Of a stretch of DNA of 64,000 bases, positions 1 to 13,130 are shown piece by piece (position 1 is the first letter of the stretch; each line of letters starts with the position of its first letter). Below the pieces are notes generated by a model. The model had not been told where the DNA came from. It worked only from the letters and a program-made list of their open reading frames with translations, and searched no databases. The translations under genes were made by a program, and so were the position numbers. This stretch comes from Syncephalis plumigaleata (taxonomy: Eukaryota > Zoopagomycota > Zoopagomycetes > Zoopagales > Piptocephalidaceae): the NCBI GenBank assembly GCA_025201365.1, contig JAIXMF010000004.1, positions 124,001-188,000 of the forward strand, given 5' to 3'.

Positions 1-95
1 ATCGCCCATTCTTTATTGGGATCACCCGTGCGTACCTGTTGGTATGCCTCGGTGAGTTCGCGACTATGAGCGGAAAAGTTGACAGCCAGCGACAT
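1..95 (-). CDS. Abp1/drebrin-like actin-binding protein, N-terminus only
   Basis: A minus-strand ATG at 95 opens a frame that runs off the left edge. The 31 visible residues begin MSLAVNFSAHSRELTEAY and continue with QQVRTGDPNKEWA. This is the start of an ADF-homology domain of the Abp1/drebrin-like type: a short lead, H-S-R-E, an A-Y pair, then a G-D-P...W turn. Family members bind F-actin and link actin patches to endocytosis, usually with C-terminal SH3 domains, which lie outside the window. A coactosin-like protein is the main alternative. Confidence 0.6.
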   Translation of the reverse strand, partial: MSLAVNFSAHSRELTEAYQQVRTGDPNKEWA

Positions 96-965
96 GGTAT
101 TTGTATACACGCGCGTATATAGTAGCAATAGAAGTGGTAGGTTTCTTTTACGAGTAGCAAGTGGTTAAAGGAATGAATATTGTAATGAAAACAAGTGATA
201 GTAGTAGTAGTAGTAGTAGTAGTAGTTGACTGTGATGGAATGAGTGGTACGCCAAGAATAGACAAGGCGGATCGTGTGTTGATGTATACGTGTGATGCGA
301 TGCGATGTGGATGGGCTATCACCATTGACAATGACATGTTTCCTTTAGGAGTGTGACGACATTATAACGCACGTTGCCAACCTGGTGAAACTTTGATTTA
401 TTAGACAATTTAACGTAGCATCTATACTATAACTTCTTTGACATCTGCATTGCTATTTTTAGGACGAATCCTCTGGATATTCGATATCACCAAACACCGA
501 GTCCAACAATGAGGTATACGGCGGTGGTGGCTAATCATGCATATCATTGTATATATGTCAATGGTTTGTTATTCTATATCATCATTTTGTAACTTACTCG
601 GAACGTCTTAATAAGTTATACTTCCATTCCAATAGAAATATCGGATATAGTAATCCTGACAAATGGCTGTTGCATAGCTGGCGAACAGAGTAAGGATCGG
701 TAAGTTTGGTCTGATAAAGCTGACAAAGCGCTGCCTTCAAATACTAATGGATAAATAAATAAGTAAACAATAGTAGTCATTGACGATTGTCATGTCACTT
801 CTTACACGTTCATGTGAGACTAATTCGGTAAGCACATTGGAACAATGGTGACTTTCACTAAGGTAAATATCACGAGCCGATGCTTCTAGACTCGTTAGTC
901 TAGATTAGAATTTCACGTATTATGTTAGTCTTGTTGATTAAGTTATCGATGGCATCATACTGCTA
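96..965. other. intergenic stretch without recognised gene
   Basis: AT-rich DNA upstream of the Abp1-like start, with a short (AGT)n microsatellite near 200-227. I see no convincing exon here. Confidence 0.5.
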
Positions 966-1280
966 TTACCGTGTAAGCTCCCATTCATCCTTCTTATTAA
1001 TCATATAGCTATTGACTATACGAGCAATACGATCTGGACTAAGCGGTGGTCGATTAGCATAGTAAGCATTCATTGCTTGAATACATTCTCTACTATAAAG
1101 ATTGTCACCACACCACCACTATCATCATCTTCATCATTATCGTAGAATGTTTGTTTACTTCCCAAGTAAATCGGTAATGGACCCTATAGTTATATAGTGT
1201 CAATTGGAGATGAATACCCGATAATGATATAAATAGTTAGCACTTACATAGACTGATCCTGCTAATTTATCGAGTGACAT
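966..1280 (-). CDS. small hypothetical gene, splicing unresolved
   Basis: An ATG at 1280 starts an 11-codon exon (MSLDKLAGSVY) with a clean GTAAG donor at 1247. A matching acceptor at 1184 joins in frame to GPLPIYLG. A further exon-like stretch ends at a stop at 966-968 and reads CGDNLYSRECIQAMNAYY, then RIARIVNSYMINKKDEWELT, which looks like helical protein. The join between the second and third pieces does not keep phase with the visible GT/AG sites, so either one base is missing or the second exon ends differently. No family recognised. It lies upstream of, and in the same direction as, the Abp1-like gene. Confidence 0.3.
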
Positions 1281-1857
1281 GCTAATTTACTAGTCAGCAA
1301 AATAGTAAAACAAAATGGTATAAACGAATGAACGATAAGGAAATCGTATTACTCACTAGTTTCTTGCTGTGTTAAATACTCGATATGCCCACATATGACT
1401 AAGAACAGCTACAAGCCAATTGGTTCATGCACCCTCATAATGACTCGTCATTAACAAAGTTTCATCATTGATGCGAGGATACGTATAGTTTAAGTATGCA
1501 ACGCCATTTCTTCTTTTCATTTGATAACATGTTACCGAATGGAGAATGATTCTTGCTCGTTGATTATTCAATGTGTGTGCGTGGGATTGTTATGCCCGTA
1601 TTCTGACTAGAAGTCTTCTCATTTCAACTTCCACCACGCTATCGCGTGTATTCTCCGTGTTTCTTTCGATTCTCGTTACTAGCTCATTCCTTGCTTGCTT
1701 GCTTATTTAAATATAACTCTAATCTGTTACTTTTCACTTCATGCTATTGACTAATTACTCTTTCGTGACTCGTCGTTGTCTTCCTAGTCCCTTCTCGATT
1801 GTCAAACGCGTTCAGCAACGTTCTGTTATTTCTGTTCGTGAAATAACTCATAACAAT

Positions 1858-3219
1858 ATGTCGGATACTACGTCGTCTAGACCACCGGCTGAAACGCCAC
1901 GTCCTTCTGCCTCGTAAGTTAATATGAACGACACACACATACACACACTTGCTAGTTAGTGATACTTGATTTATCCATGTCATCCTAATATAATGATATA
2001 TCACTTTAGTCTATTAATGGCAGCACCATGGCAGTATGCATTACATAGCAATACTAGTCGTCAATCTATGGATTATCGTATTTTAATGCTAAAACGGTAA
2101 CAAGAAATAGTTATTGCTTGAAACATCGATGAATCTAATCAATATTAAATCTTTATTAGATCATCTCGTGGTACATTTAGTAATATGCAGGCATTTCCAG
2201 GTAATCCTATACTATACTAGATTATAATAATGTGAATACATTCTAATATGTATATATACTATCATTACTAGGTGGAGCAATGGAGAAGGCTGATCAACAG
2301 AATGATTGGTCTTTGTTGATGCCTTCATTCAAGCCACTGGACGATATGGATTTGGCCTATCGTATTTGTGCACTACGGGAAACATTCGAGGAGACAGGCA
2401 TTCTAATTACCGAACCATCAGTAGTTGGACGTTTCCCACTTGAACAATTGGCGAATTGGAGGAAACAGGCAAGTTAATCATTCATAATGAATGAACAGCG
2501 CCGACATTATTTCTTTTATTTATTCATATTATATTGCTATTTAGGTATATGCTAATCCGCAAACATTTCTTGATATTTGTCGTGAACATCATTTGCAACC
2601 GGCCATCCATCGCTTATTGTACTTTCAACGATGGATCACACCCAAAGTGGAGAAACGTCGCTTCGATACGCGTTTCTATCTGATCACCCTAACAGAAATG
2701 GAATCCCGTGCACTTGGCGTATTTAATACACCATCCTATACGACATCAACTGACTTGGAATACTCGTCTAACAGCTCCTCTACCACTGGTAGGAAAACAC
2801 TCGAGTATCATGATGGTAATGAAACGGTGGCTAGTGCATGGTATACACCGCAAGAAGCTATATCTGAATATCTAGCCAAGCGTATTAGTTTCATGCCACC
2901 TCAATGGTGTATGCTTGAAGATCTAAGTCAAATACCCGACATTAATCGTATAGCCACTCAATTAAATACACTATCCGTGCCCACTTACTCACCCGAATTC
3001 CATCGCACAGATGGTGAGCATCTCTACGCCATTCTACAGGATGATTGGCGTCATCCTGCTTTTCAACCAAGCAATACCGCAACTGCTAACTCGAATGATA
3101 AACCGATTCATCAGTTAAACTTTAAGATTGATGGAAAGGTGGCGCGTATTCAACAGCGAATACGTCAAATGGATACTACTCCATCGACGGTAACATCTAC
3201 TCCTACAAACAAATTATAA
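1858..3219 (+). CDS. Nudix hydrolase, NUDT19-like
   Basis: Five exons: 1858-1913, 2010-2096, 2160-2200, 2272-2468 and 2545-3219. All join in phase to give 351 residues, the usual size for the NUDT19 group. The Nudix fold starts with a strand reading MDYRILMLKRSSRGTFS, then FPGGAME. After the insert typical of NUDT19 comes the metal-binding part of the Nudix box, RETFEETGILI. NUDT19-type enzymes hydrolyse CoA and acyl-CoA diphosphates, often in peroxisomes. I do not see a clear C-terminal PTS1, since the end is PTNKL. The fourth intron uses a GC donor (CAG|GCAAGT at 2469). The frame has no breaks, unlike the neighbouring kinase gene. Confidence 0.85.
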
Positions 3220-3669
3220 AATCGATTATACATGATGAATAATGATTTAATGGTATAGTAATAGTAGTAGTAGTAGTAGTAGGTAATAGTTTATTAATGA
3301 ACAGGTTACACATAAACATTAATAAATGATGATTGCTTATTGGCTTTTCAAAGGTATAATAACACTAAACAATATGGCTACTATTATTAACATGATGATA
3401 ATGATGAAGATGAAGTCAAAGAACTATAACCATATTAACGATATGTGTACATATCACAAAAGTCGCGTTACAGCGCAAAGGGGAGGAGCGGACTAGAATG
3501 AGATGGGTCGTCATTACGATTATTAAGGGAGGACAGTAAAGAAAACTAACAAATCAACAAACAAACAAACAAAGAAATAATAAATGATCTCATAGAAGCA
3601 TAGAATAGATGACAATAATCGCTATTGCTTATCCATGTTTATCAGCTAATCTACTTGTTTACATAAACG

Positions 3670-3709
<40 letters not shown>

Positions 3710-4329
3710 TGTGTAGCAATGCAACGTGTAGATTCTAGATAACACATGTCTATCCATCTGTCAAATAAGATAATATAAAATATCAATGAAATGAATGACT
3801 CAAGAACAAAGTGAAATAGGAAATGCTAGTCGTAATATCATCATCATGTAACAATGATGGTTACCATTAAACAGCCATCATTATATACTATAAGCAATAG
3901 AACCACAATAAGCGAAGAAATAAAGAGAGAGAAAGAGAAAGCGAGAGAGAGAGAGAGAGAGAAGGAAATGATAAATGATGCCAGAAATCAATCAATCAAT
4001 CAGATCTAGAACAACAAAAATAGGAATCTAATACGAGGACAAATTACGTAAACGCACGAAATAGGAAAAGGCTACTGTTACTGTGTTACTGCTATCACTG
4101 CTGTTGCTATCACGGGGGCTATTGCTGTTGGTGTGGCTCTCACCATTGTAACATATTATTTTCAAATCAAGGAAAGCAAAAAAAGAAAAACAGATTAGAA
4201 CGTAATAAGCCAAGAGGATAGAGTAAGTGAGAGAAAGAGAAAGGTAATGAATGTATGGCACGACACTTCTATCCAATATGCTAACTAATGAAGTACAATA
4301 ACTAACTAATTAACTAACTAACTAGCTAG
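3220..4329. repeat. intergenic spacer with microsatellites
   Basis: Convergent spacer between the Nudix and WNK genes. It holds (AGT)n near 3258-3281, a long (AAT)n run near 3670-3706, a GA-rich tract near 3925-3962 and a TAACTAAC-type run near 4300-4330. No gene seen. Confidence 0.6.
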
Positions 4330-7300
4330 CTAATTCTCTGTATCATTGAATGAAGGCGCAGATCGATCAGCCATTCGTTTCTCGCGTAAATCCTGTACTA
4401 GTTGCTCCCATTCTACCATGTGTGTTCGAGCCATTTCCTCGGCTTCTCGGCGTTGTCTCTCCCATAGCTCGATCAGTTTGGGATCGCTTACATCGACACC
4501 TACGGCTGCGGTCATTGCATCATCGTCATGCCATAGAGGTTCGCAAGTGGATGATCGAGGTGATGATGATCGATCAGCACCGGTACCAGTACCAGTACCA
4601 ATACCAATACCACGTAATGGTGACATGGGATGAGTGACCGAGTGATCCAATCCATTACTACCGCGAGGTATACTAATGGATAGATCATTTTTAATACTAT
4701 TATTGATACTACTACTATTACCAATAACTATCGATTGTTCCATAGTAGTTTGCGAATAAGGACGAATGGTGGGATCATTCGTTAATGATGTACATCTATA
4801 ACTGCATCATCATGATGATTAGTATTCAGCATGGGATCCACGATGACACCGATACCCGCGGTAGATGGTGATCGTGCCACCAATACTTCAGCAAAACCGG
4901 TCGATGTCGTACTAGTCTTCCTGATGATGGTCTCCTTTAATTCGCCAGGTGATGCGACCGATGAGCCACCACCATCCAGTCTAGGTGAACCGAATAGCGG
5001 CGATATCATGGACGTGTCACCGGTGGCTGTAGTGCCATCAGTGGTTAAATCACCATGATCACTTCTGGGAGATGAGGCAAAGGACATACCACGCATACGT
5101 GTAATATGAGCTATGGATGCTGTGTCGTAGCCATGATGTTGCTGTTGTAAATGTGTACGATGATTGACTGATGCAACATTAGTAGCGGTCATTTGTTTTA
5201 CTTTAGCGGCAGCAACACTCGCCGCTCCTTGTTGCAAGTGCATGGACGACGACGACGACGATACACGTTGAGATACAGGCATGGATGATGATGATGTTGA
5301 CGTGTCGCGATATCTGCGTACAATTCACCAGGTGTATTTGGTGTAGTATGAGGATACGACGAGTATTATAGAATTTCTCGGTTAGATCGTTAGACGATGA
5401 GTAGACTGATGGTAAATGTGATACATTCCCGGATAGTTCGACATTACTACCACCAAATCCATGAAAAGCACTAGAATCACCGGCATAGGATCTTCCTCTT
5501 GGTCGAGTAATGATAGCTGTGCTGAGTAACCATCAGTCTCTGACAATGAAGCAGACAATGGTGTAGGACTAGGGAATGAAGAGCTAAAATGACTAGTCGA
5601 GAATGATGATCCATGATGATGTTGATGTGATGCTGATGATGTGATGATGTTGCTGATGATGCAGTAATTCAAATGGTATTGCACCCGATGATGCAGATCG
5701 TCTATGATGTGGATGAACCGGTACAGGTCGTGGCATGATATTAGTAAAGGGCGATGACGCATTAATACTGCCATCAACCGGTGAATGTTGTTGAAGATGA
5801 CTAGCAGTAAGGAGTGCATTAGGCGGATAATGACCAGGACTATTTGGTGTGCAATTACCACTGCCACTTGACATGGCAGCCAGTGCCGGTGACATCATTT
5901 GCTGGTAGGCGTGGTATCGTGCTAGTTGCGATTGAGCATCGTCCGGTTGACTTCTACCCGATGACGATGCACGTCGCATGCCGACTAGCGAGGAACACGA
6001 CGATGACATGTGTCCGCTCTCCGACGAGTTATGCGATCCAACCATCGTGTTAATGGCGAGTTCCGGTTGTACCTTGCCTCGTTCAACGGCACGTCGAATG
6101 TTGCACACGGCCAATTCGCGGTCATCTTCATCGAGCACTTGTTCCCGTACCATTTCATTTACAACATCCTCCGGTGTGTCCTGATCGAGTATAAACGGGA
6201 ATTTAATACACTTGTGCTTAGCTTCACCCGCTCGTCTGCTTATCATTTTAAGCAATAGTGTATTCGAGTCGATTCGTTTCACAAAGTCAACTTGACCATG
6301 ACTCGGCGTGGATGTTGCTGCTGCCGGTGTTGACGCATTCTCGGAACGAGTTGCTATCGTCGACGATGGTATACCAAGTTGCGTGGCAAGATTAGGCGTG
6401 GTGGGTGGATGGCGTAATGTTGACGGTGCGCTCAATACCTCGGCATAGGTGGTGGTAGCATTACTCGTGCCACTACTGGACAGCGACACTTGCTGCGCCA
6501 TTTGACGTGTGATATTGGATTGAGCCAGTTGCGATGGATCCATACATGGTTGTTGCATGGATATTTGTCCAAATTGACTGGCATCTAACGAGACGGTTCG
6601 ATGTATATCCGCATTGTTCATGGATGGCGTGGATGGCGTTGATAATTGCAGGTTGTGATTAATAGCCAATGCTGAATTGCTAGCACCTAGATCTGAGCTA
6701 TTACACTGCGATATCAATCCGGCTGATAATGCACTAATGGAACCACCATTACTTATACGAGAATGGAGATTATCTAACTACCGATATCGATACCGTTACT
6801 GAGCAAGCTACCGGCATCAATGGAACCACGACGTAATTCCGGTGATGCAACACCATGAGGTCCCCCAACCAATGAGTCCGATGTCGTGCTACCAACCTCG
6901 ACGGCCGTCAAGAACGGATGATTGAGTAGATCGGTGGCAGATGGTCGTTCATCCGGATTAAATCGTAAGCAAATCTCAATTAATTCGCGTAATGGACCTT
7001 GCTCGATCTTGTCCAACGATGCCGGCTTAATACCGTTGGTGACCTTTTTGTAGATCTGAGCCTGATTGGAGCATTCACTATACGGGTACTCCTTGGTGAC
7101 CATCTCGAGAACACACATGCCAAAGGCGTATACGTCCACCTTCTCGTCATACCTCTCGTCGTATAACTCGGGTGCCATAAATTCGGGCGTACCAATCACC
7201 GAGGTAACATGACGGAATGGCTTTACCGTGGCAAGTCCAAGATCACCAAGTTTCACCTCGCCTGTATTACCGTTGACGAAGATGTTCTCGCACTTGAGAT

Positions 7301-7822
7301 CACGATGTATGACAGGCGGTTGACAAGTGTGCAGATAGGAGAGTCCGCTCAACACTTGGCGACATATGTGTTTGAGGAACTTTGGACGTATACCACCCGT
7401 TGTCTTACGTAGATAGCGTTTGAGTGTGCCGGACGTCATGAGTTCCGTGACAAAGTAAACGGTCTCACCGCCATTAGCAGCTTGGGCCGCCCATGCATGA
7501 TGCAAGCGAATCACATTCGGATGACGGAGTGCACTGAGTAAGGCCACCTCGGCCCGTAGCTTATTAGCATCGAGATCGGTTAGATGGTCACTCGCAACTG
7601 ATTCCACGCTACTTCCACGCCCTCATCCTCGTCGAATGCCCGCCACACACTCTTGTATGCTCCCTTGCCTAATGGTTCGGCGTAGCGTACAAAGCGACCG
7701 GATGGATCTCGATCAACTACCTTTGGTGGTGGCTCATCGTCATCATCGTCACCTTCTTCCGCTTCTCGTATTCGATCCTTTTCAGTAGTGCGGGAAGAGG
7801 AAGAAGCATCACTAGGAGTCAT
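4330..7822 (-). CDS. WNK-family protein kinase, frame broken about eight times
   Basis: From ATG 7822 an acidic lead reaches the kinase domain. The glycine loop is GKGAYKSVW, with the lysine in strand 2, and VAWN replaces the usual VAIK. This is the displaced catalytic lysine that defines WNK kinases. [16 protein letters not shown] and [11 protein letters not shown] follow (about 7300-7150). Near 6290-6140 lies an OSR1-C-like domain ([18 protein letters not shown]). After a long Ser/His/Gln-rich tail comes a coiled segment, [19 protein letters not shown], before the stop at 4330. WNKs relay osmotic and chloride signals. The reading moves through the three frames near 7600, 6770, 5640 (twice within a His/Gln tract), 5500, 5365, 5310 and 4800. 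Each move is equivalent to one lost base, with no plausible intron at the joins. It is either a gene with assembly deletions or a young pseudogene. Confidence 0.8.
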
Positions 7823-10800
7823 ATCGACGATGCTTATTTTAAGAAGAGAAAATACGTAATTAGAGGAGCAAGCCAAGAAAAGTATAAAACAAAGAAAAAA
7901 GAATGTAAAATAAATGCGAATGGGAGAGAGGTGTGAGTAATAGGATGACTAAAAACAGCAGTAACAACAACAATACTAATACTAATACTAATACTAATTG
8001 TTGTACTAAAAAACAACAACAAAGATGACAACAATAACAATCACAGATGGTTGTAATTGATAATAAGGATGACCACAATATTAACTAATAATTATAGTAA
8101 TAGTAATATGGTCACGGCTTGTTTTCCCACTGAGAATATAAAATTGGCCTTTTCTTTTCTTTTCTTATATGTATGCCAAGCTATTCTCCTACTATGATTA
8201 TACGTTGTAATGACGAGTAAGCATGAATAGATAAATATATATACATTAGTAAGGTTGTATGACTATAGACATACTAATTTGGTACAACAATCACTTACCT
8301 GTTCTTTTCAATAGATAATATGAGCTATAATAGACTAATATCTATAGAGAAAAGGGAAATAGGGAAAGGATGAGAGGATGAACTAGCTATTATATATATT
8401 TGTATATATATACCAATCTATCAAGAGCACTAGATAAATGTCTAATGGATTGCTGTCAGAATGAATGTAAATAAAATTAGTAAGAGTAAATGATATGAAT
8501 TACATTGACTTACATTATAATTGGATATAACAATGGCTTATATAGAAGCAAATTTGAACTATCCTATAATCAATAGTATGATATGCGTGTGTGTGTGTTT
8601 GTATGTCTGTGCTGGTGTGTATCCTTCTTTCTTTAGATAAAGACCACGTCACGATAGTAGTAAGTGTGTCGCCAAAATAACGGCAACAAGCGATCAATCT
8701 GTTCAAGGTCTACGGCTACCTGCCACTTATTCATACCAGGCAGGTGTAACCGCAATAATGACGACAAAATGATAAGTTCTCTCTTTTTTCTGCTTCTAAA
8801 TCGAATGGAAGCCCGTGGTTACGTCTAAATAAGGAAGAGTGTACGACACTATGTCAATCGCCGCTAACTAATAGATATGACGATAGATAGTGGATTGTTG
8901 AAATAATGCAATATCCGTTAGTCATGGCATTTAATATGTAGCGTTGCATCGTATTACATTATAAAACAATGTAATGATATCTTTTGATATAAAATGAATA
9001 AACTTACCGAATGCTATTGCAACACCAACGAGGATTAATGCAAATAGTCGTTCTAGTGAGCAATAAGCTATTGAATAGATATATATATATGTAGTTGATG
9101 TTTGTTTTGACGTAGGTTCTTTTTCTTGCCAAGGAAAGAAAGAAAGAAGAAGAGGCTGTCAACAACTACGATTGTTATAGTGGAACAATAGCGGTTAGGA
9201 CGAGATCAATCTGGAATTGATGAGAGCGTCAATTAAGCGGAAGGAGACAGTGAGCGGATAAAGTCGACGATTGCAGGTCGTGTAACAAAAGTCAATCCTA
9301 TTGCGACGAGCAGACTACTCGTAGAACGTCCAGACGTAAAGATTGGTGCGAAGGATAATAAACGTGTATGCGTAGTATTATAAACGCGAACTACAACTAT
9401 AAAGTGGTGAATAGCGCAGACAGCCAAGTAATTGCAAAGTGAAGCGATGCTCGAATAGATAAACGAATAAATGAGAAATGAATCAATAGTGGACCACGCT
9501 AAAGGATGAGGATAGTGGTTCACTTTTGAATAAAGTGAAAAGAGAGAATTGCAGAATATTGATGAGCGTGTATGATTTGGTGTGCGTAGTAAAAGAAGCA
9601 AGGAAGGAAAGGAGAAAGATAGAAAGTTAGTTACTTGGACAGACAGACAGACGAACCAACGAAGCAGAGAGAAATGAAATCTCAGTGGAAAGTGGAGGGA
9701 AACTATGAATTGTGAGGAAGAGTGAGAGAGAAAGAATATGTGGTGCCTAAAGTGAAAGTGAGTTGTGTTGTGTTGTGTTGAGTGAGAGGGAGAGTAACGG
9801 GGATGAGAAACGAATGCGTATTTCGACTACGACAGTGGCAACACTACTCTTTGACTAAGCTGGGCAGCGATGGCGGAGACAAGCGGCGATTAGTTGACTG
9901 GAAGCACGCTTACCTACACTGAAGCGCGTGAGTGTTCTTTGATACACACACGCACGCAGACGCACACGTACGCACGCACGCAAATAAGCACGCACGTACG
10001 CGCACACCAAAAGAAGAAACGGGCGTGTAAGCCAAAGTCAAAAGAGAGTAGAACTAGGAAAATAAAGGAAAAGAATAGAGAAGAAGGAGAAGAAGGAGGA
10101 GGAGGAAGAAGAAGCGTTGATAGACAAATGGTGCGATAGAGGATATATTGCTATTGAGTAAAAAAATCTGGAAAAAACTGCGTACGGATAAACGTTGTTA
10201 CTGGGGATAAGCGTAAAAAGTGCGTAGAAAGAAAATACGCTTCTTTAACAGTGGCTGCTCAATTGGTATCACTATCTATCTATCTATCTATCTATCTCTC
10301 GTTTACTACTACACAATCTTGGCATTATACGGATACGGATGATGATGTGATGATAATGACGACGACGATCGTCTTGTTATGTGGTATAGATTCATATGAA
10401 CATTATCCATTAGTGTCTATATATTGTACTCATAGTATCGATTCATGGCGTGACCATTAAAGAAGCGTACTGCTATTGATTGCACATCAAAGGAACAATT
10501 AACATTGACGAAATGTATGCCTACCCATATCATGTCACACTATTGTTTGGTCACTTGAACAATGGCATCAAAATGGTATTGACCTCAACCATGTTGGATG
10601 CTCATCATTGCCATACACGTCCATCTATTATACGCGCGATTAATAATAACGTTATACTATCCTCCGAGATAAGGCCAATAGTATCAAGTGGAATGAATAT
10701 AAATGACGCTCGTCTCCTCACTTGCTGTCCAGTCTGAAAAATCGACACTAATGTATGCATCTACACTAGTCTCTATTATATACTGGTTGAGATTGGCACA

Positions 10801-13130
10801 TGCTTGAGTTACTCGCATACACAATGGTCCTTTGTCGTTTCATTCCAGCTAACAAGAATGCTTCCATCTTACCTTTTCTTTCTCCTGGAATAGTTGTAGT
10901 AGATTAAGGTAAAAAGAATACAATGCAAATTAGAAGCATTCTAAAGGGAAGAAGAAATGTTATTTTGTCATTATAGTGAATATAAAACAATAAAACTCGA
11001 TGAATTCATGTCGATTGCAATAGGATCCAAGTTAAAGATATGTATATACTGGTACTGTTATAGTTGTATACTACACGTCGAAAAGAATGTTAATGAAGTA
11101 GGTTACACCATCAACATACGCGCACACATACTAATCAAATGCTCGAGTGTAGTTTTATAGCTAATAATCAGTTTGAAATTATGTATACTAACTGACATGC
11201 ACATTTATTCAATTATGTCTATGCTAAATAGGCTGTCACAGTTCAATGATGTAGTACACTTGATGCCATGTCCTATTCCAAGTCTGTTCCATTCAAATGT
11301 GATCAAATAGCGTAGGATAGAGGACACACCATGGAATTCCAATTGTACAGCCTCACTTTTTGTCGTATGATCGTGTGGCTGTTACAGCGTTGTGGCACAG
11401 AGAGTAGCCCCACATTACTGACAAGTATGGTTTAATTGTAACTTGCGCCTTGTTCTTTTCGCTCTTTTCGCTCTCTCTCGTTCTCCGTCCTTTTCTTTCC
11501 ACTCAAATGGATATCCGAAATAGTCGTGCCTTTTCTTCGCCTTTACGTATTCACCACATTTCCCGTAAACAGGTTGACACGTGAAAACCAATTCAATGTC
11601 TGCAGGTGTAATGATAAACATGCGTCAAGCATCAGTAGCACTACTGTTACCATCACTGCTATATCATAATGTCACTGCTTCTTTAGAATGTGTTCCCTAG
11701 ACATTTGTTTATAAGCATCCCTCTGGCTATGCTAACCATCCACTTTCATATTGTTATAATTCTACTGCTTAAAGTGCCTGGTTGCCTTCTTTTGCTTCTT
11801 GATTATTTCCTACGTTTTAACGTTTATTCCGTCTACACTCATTACTCACTATTATTGCGTCGTATAAACACGTCAATTATCATTAGGGAGAAAGAGGAAA
11901 AGTAACATATACTATATGCCATTAACTATAATCACGAGGGTATGTCCAGTTGATCGATTGATTGATTGCTATCAGTGTTGTTACTCCATTTTACTATTCA
12001 CGATTTCACTATTATTATTGTGTTTCCTCGTACGTCGTCGTATGAGGGAGGAATTCGCATTCACACAATTCCCTTTCTTTTCCTTTCTTTTATTTCATCG
12101 ATTCACCAAACTACTGAACCACAATCCCGTATTTCTTCAAGTTCTCACGCCTGCTCATCTATTCTATACGATTGCTGCATCGTGTCCCCGTCCTATTCTA
12201 CTCTTACCGCCGAAACACATATACGGACATACTTTTGTGTTGAACGTAGGAAACGTATTTGATATTCTGCGCTTCGTTGCTGACTGTTTAGTAGGTATGT
12301 AAACGAGAAAAGGTAAACAAATAGAGAAGGATGAGAAGTATTATTATTATTATTATTATTATAAGCGATAGCCATACGTCAGCCAGCAATGACTGTCAGT
12401 CTGGTCTACTTTGTTGCCGTCTCGCAAGAATGGCCACTAGTACTGTTAATGACATAAGTTGGTGAAACCTATATATACGCATATATATACGCATATATTG
12501 CTTACAAGTTGCTTGACGACCTGTGTTTAAATATATACACTTGGTTTATATTGAATGGGATGTTGATTGATTGATTGATACACGAGTATACTCTCTGCTA
12601 TGTTACTCTGCTCACTACAATCCATTCGCTTGTATCATGAATGATACATGACTACCCCTTTTTTCCTAAATCATGAGCTTATCCTGCAGTCAGTCTATTC
12701 TTTCATGCATTTGGATACATGTCATTGATTTGAAATGTGTGCAATAACCATGGTTGGTCTATTCGCAAATGCAGCTTTATCAAGTGAATCAGATTCTCTA
12801 CAGTTTATTGTGCTTCATTGGATGTAATGACATGTGATAATCGAGTACGAACGAGCACAAGGTTTTTGAGTGCTGATGATGTTATTGCGTATTCCCTTCT
12901 ATAATTATACACTTGCTAACAATGCGTGTCTTACATTGATGCTGTCCATTATCATTATTCGTTTATCCATTGGATTAGGTTAAATAACGTTCATTAGCAT
13001 ACGGTCCGTCATTCTATTTGCATATTATCGCTTCACTCAACACCCTCGCCCCCTTTACTTACTTGCTTACTCGCTTTCTTACTCATCATCGTCAATTCAT
13101 CCATTCCACGTCTCGATTATAGGTGATAGC
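7823..13130. other. long gene-poor region
   Basis: About 5.3 kb between divergently placed WNK and bHLH genes. I find no protein-like reading with splice support. Features seen: TA-rich runs near 8390-8410, a purine-rich strand near 9600-9830 and 10030-10110, CA/CG-rich repeats near 9940-10010, (TATC)n near 10268-10290, (TTA)n near 12340-12362 and a T/C-rich tract before 13131. It may hold long 5' leaders or regulatory DNA for the two flanking regulators. Confidence 0.5.

Noticed and set aside
4346-4637. Plus-strand open frames opposite the WNK tail
   Set aside because: Shadows of the Ser/Thr-rich reading on the minus strand.
8700-8750. Short inverted repeat ACCTGCC...GGCAGGT as a tRNA or terminator
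   Set aside because: No cloverleaf or A/B box, and no gene beside it.
9894-10139. Open frame in CA/CG-rich repeats
   Set aside because: Low-complexity translation of microsatellites, no homology, no introns.
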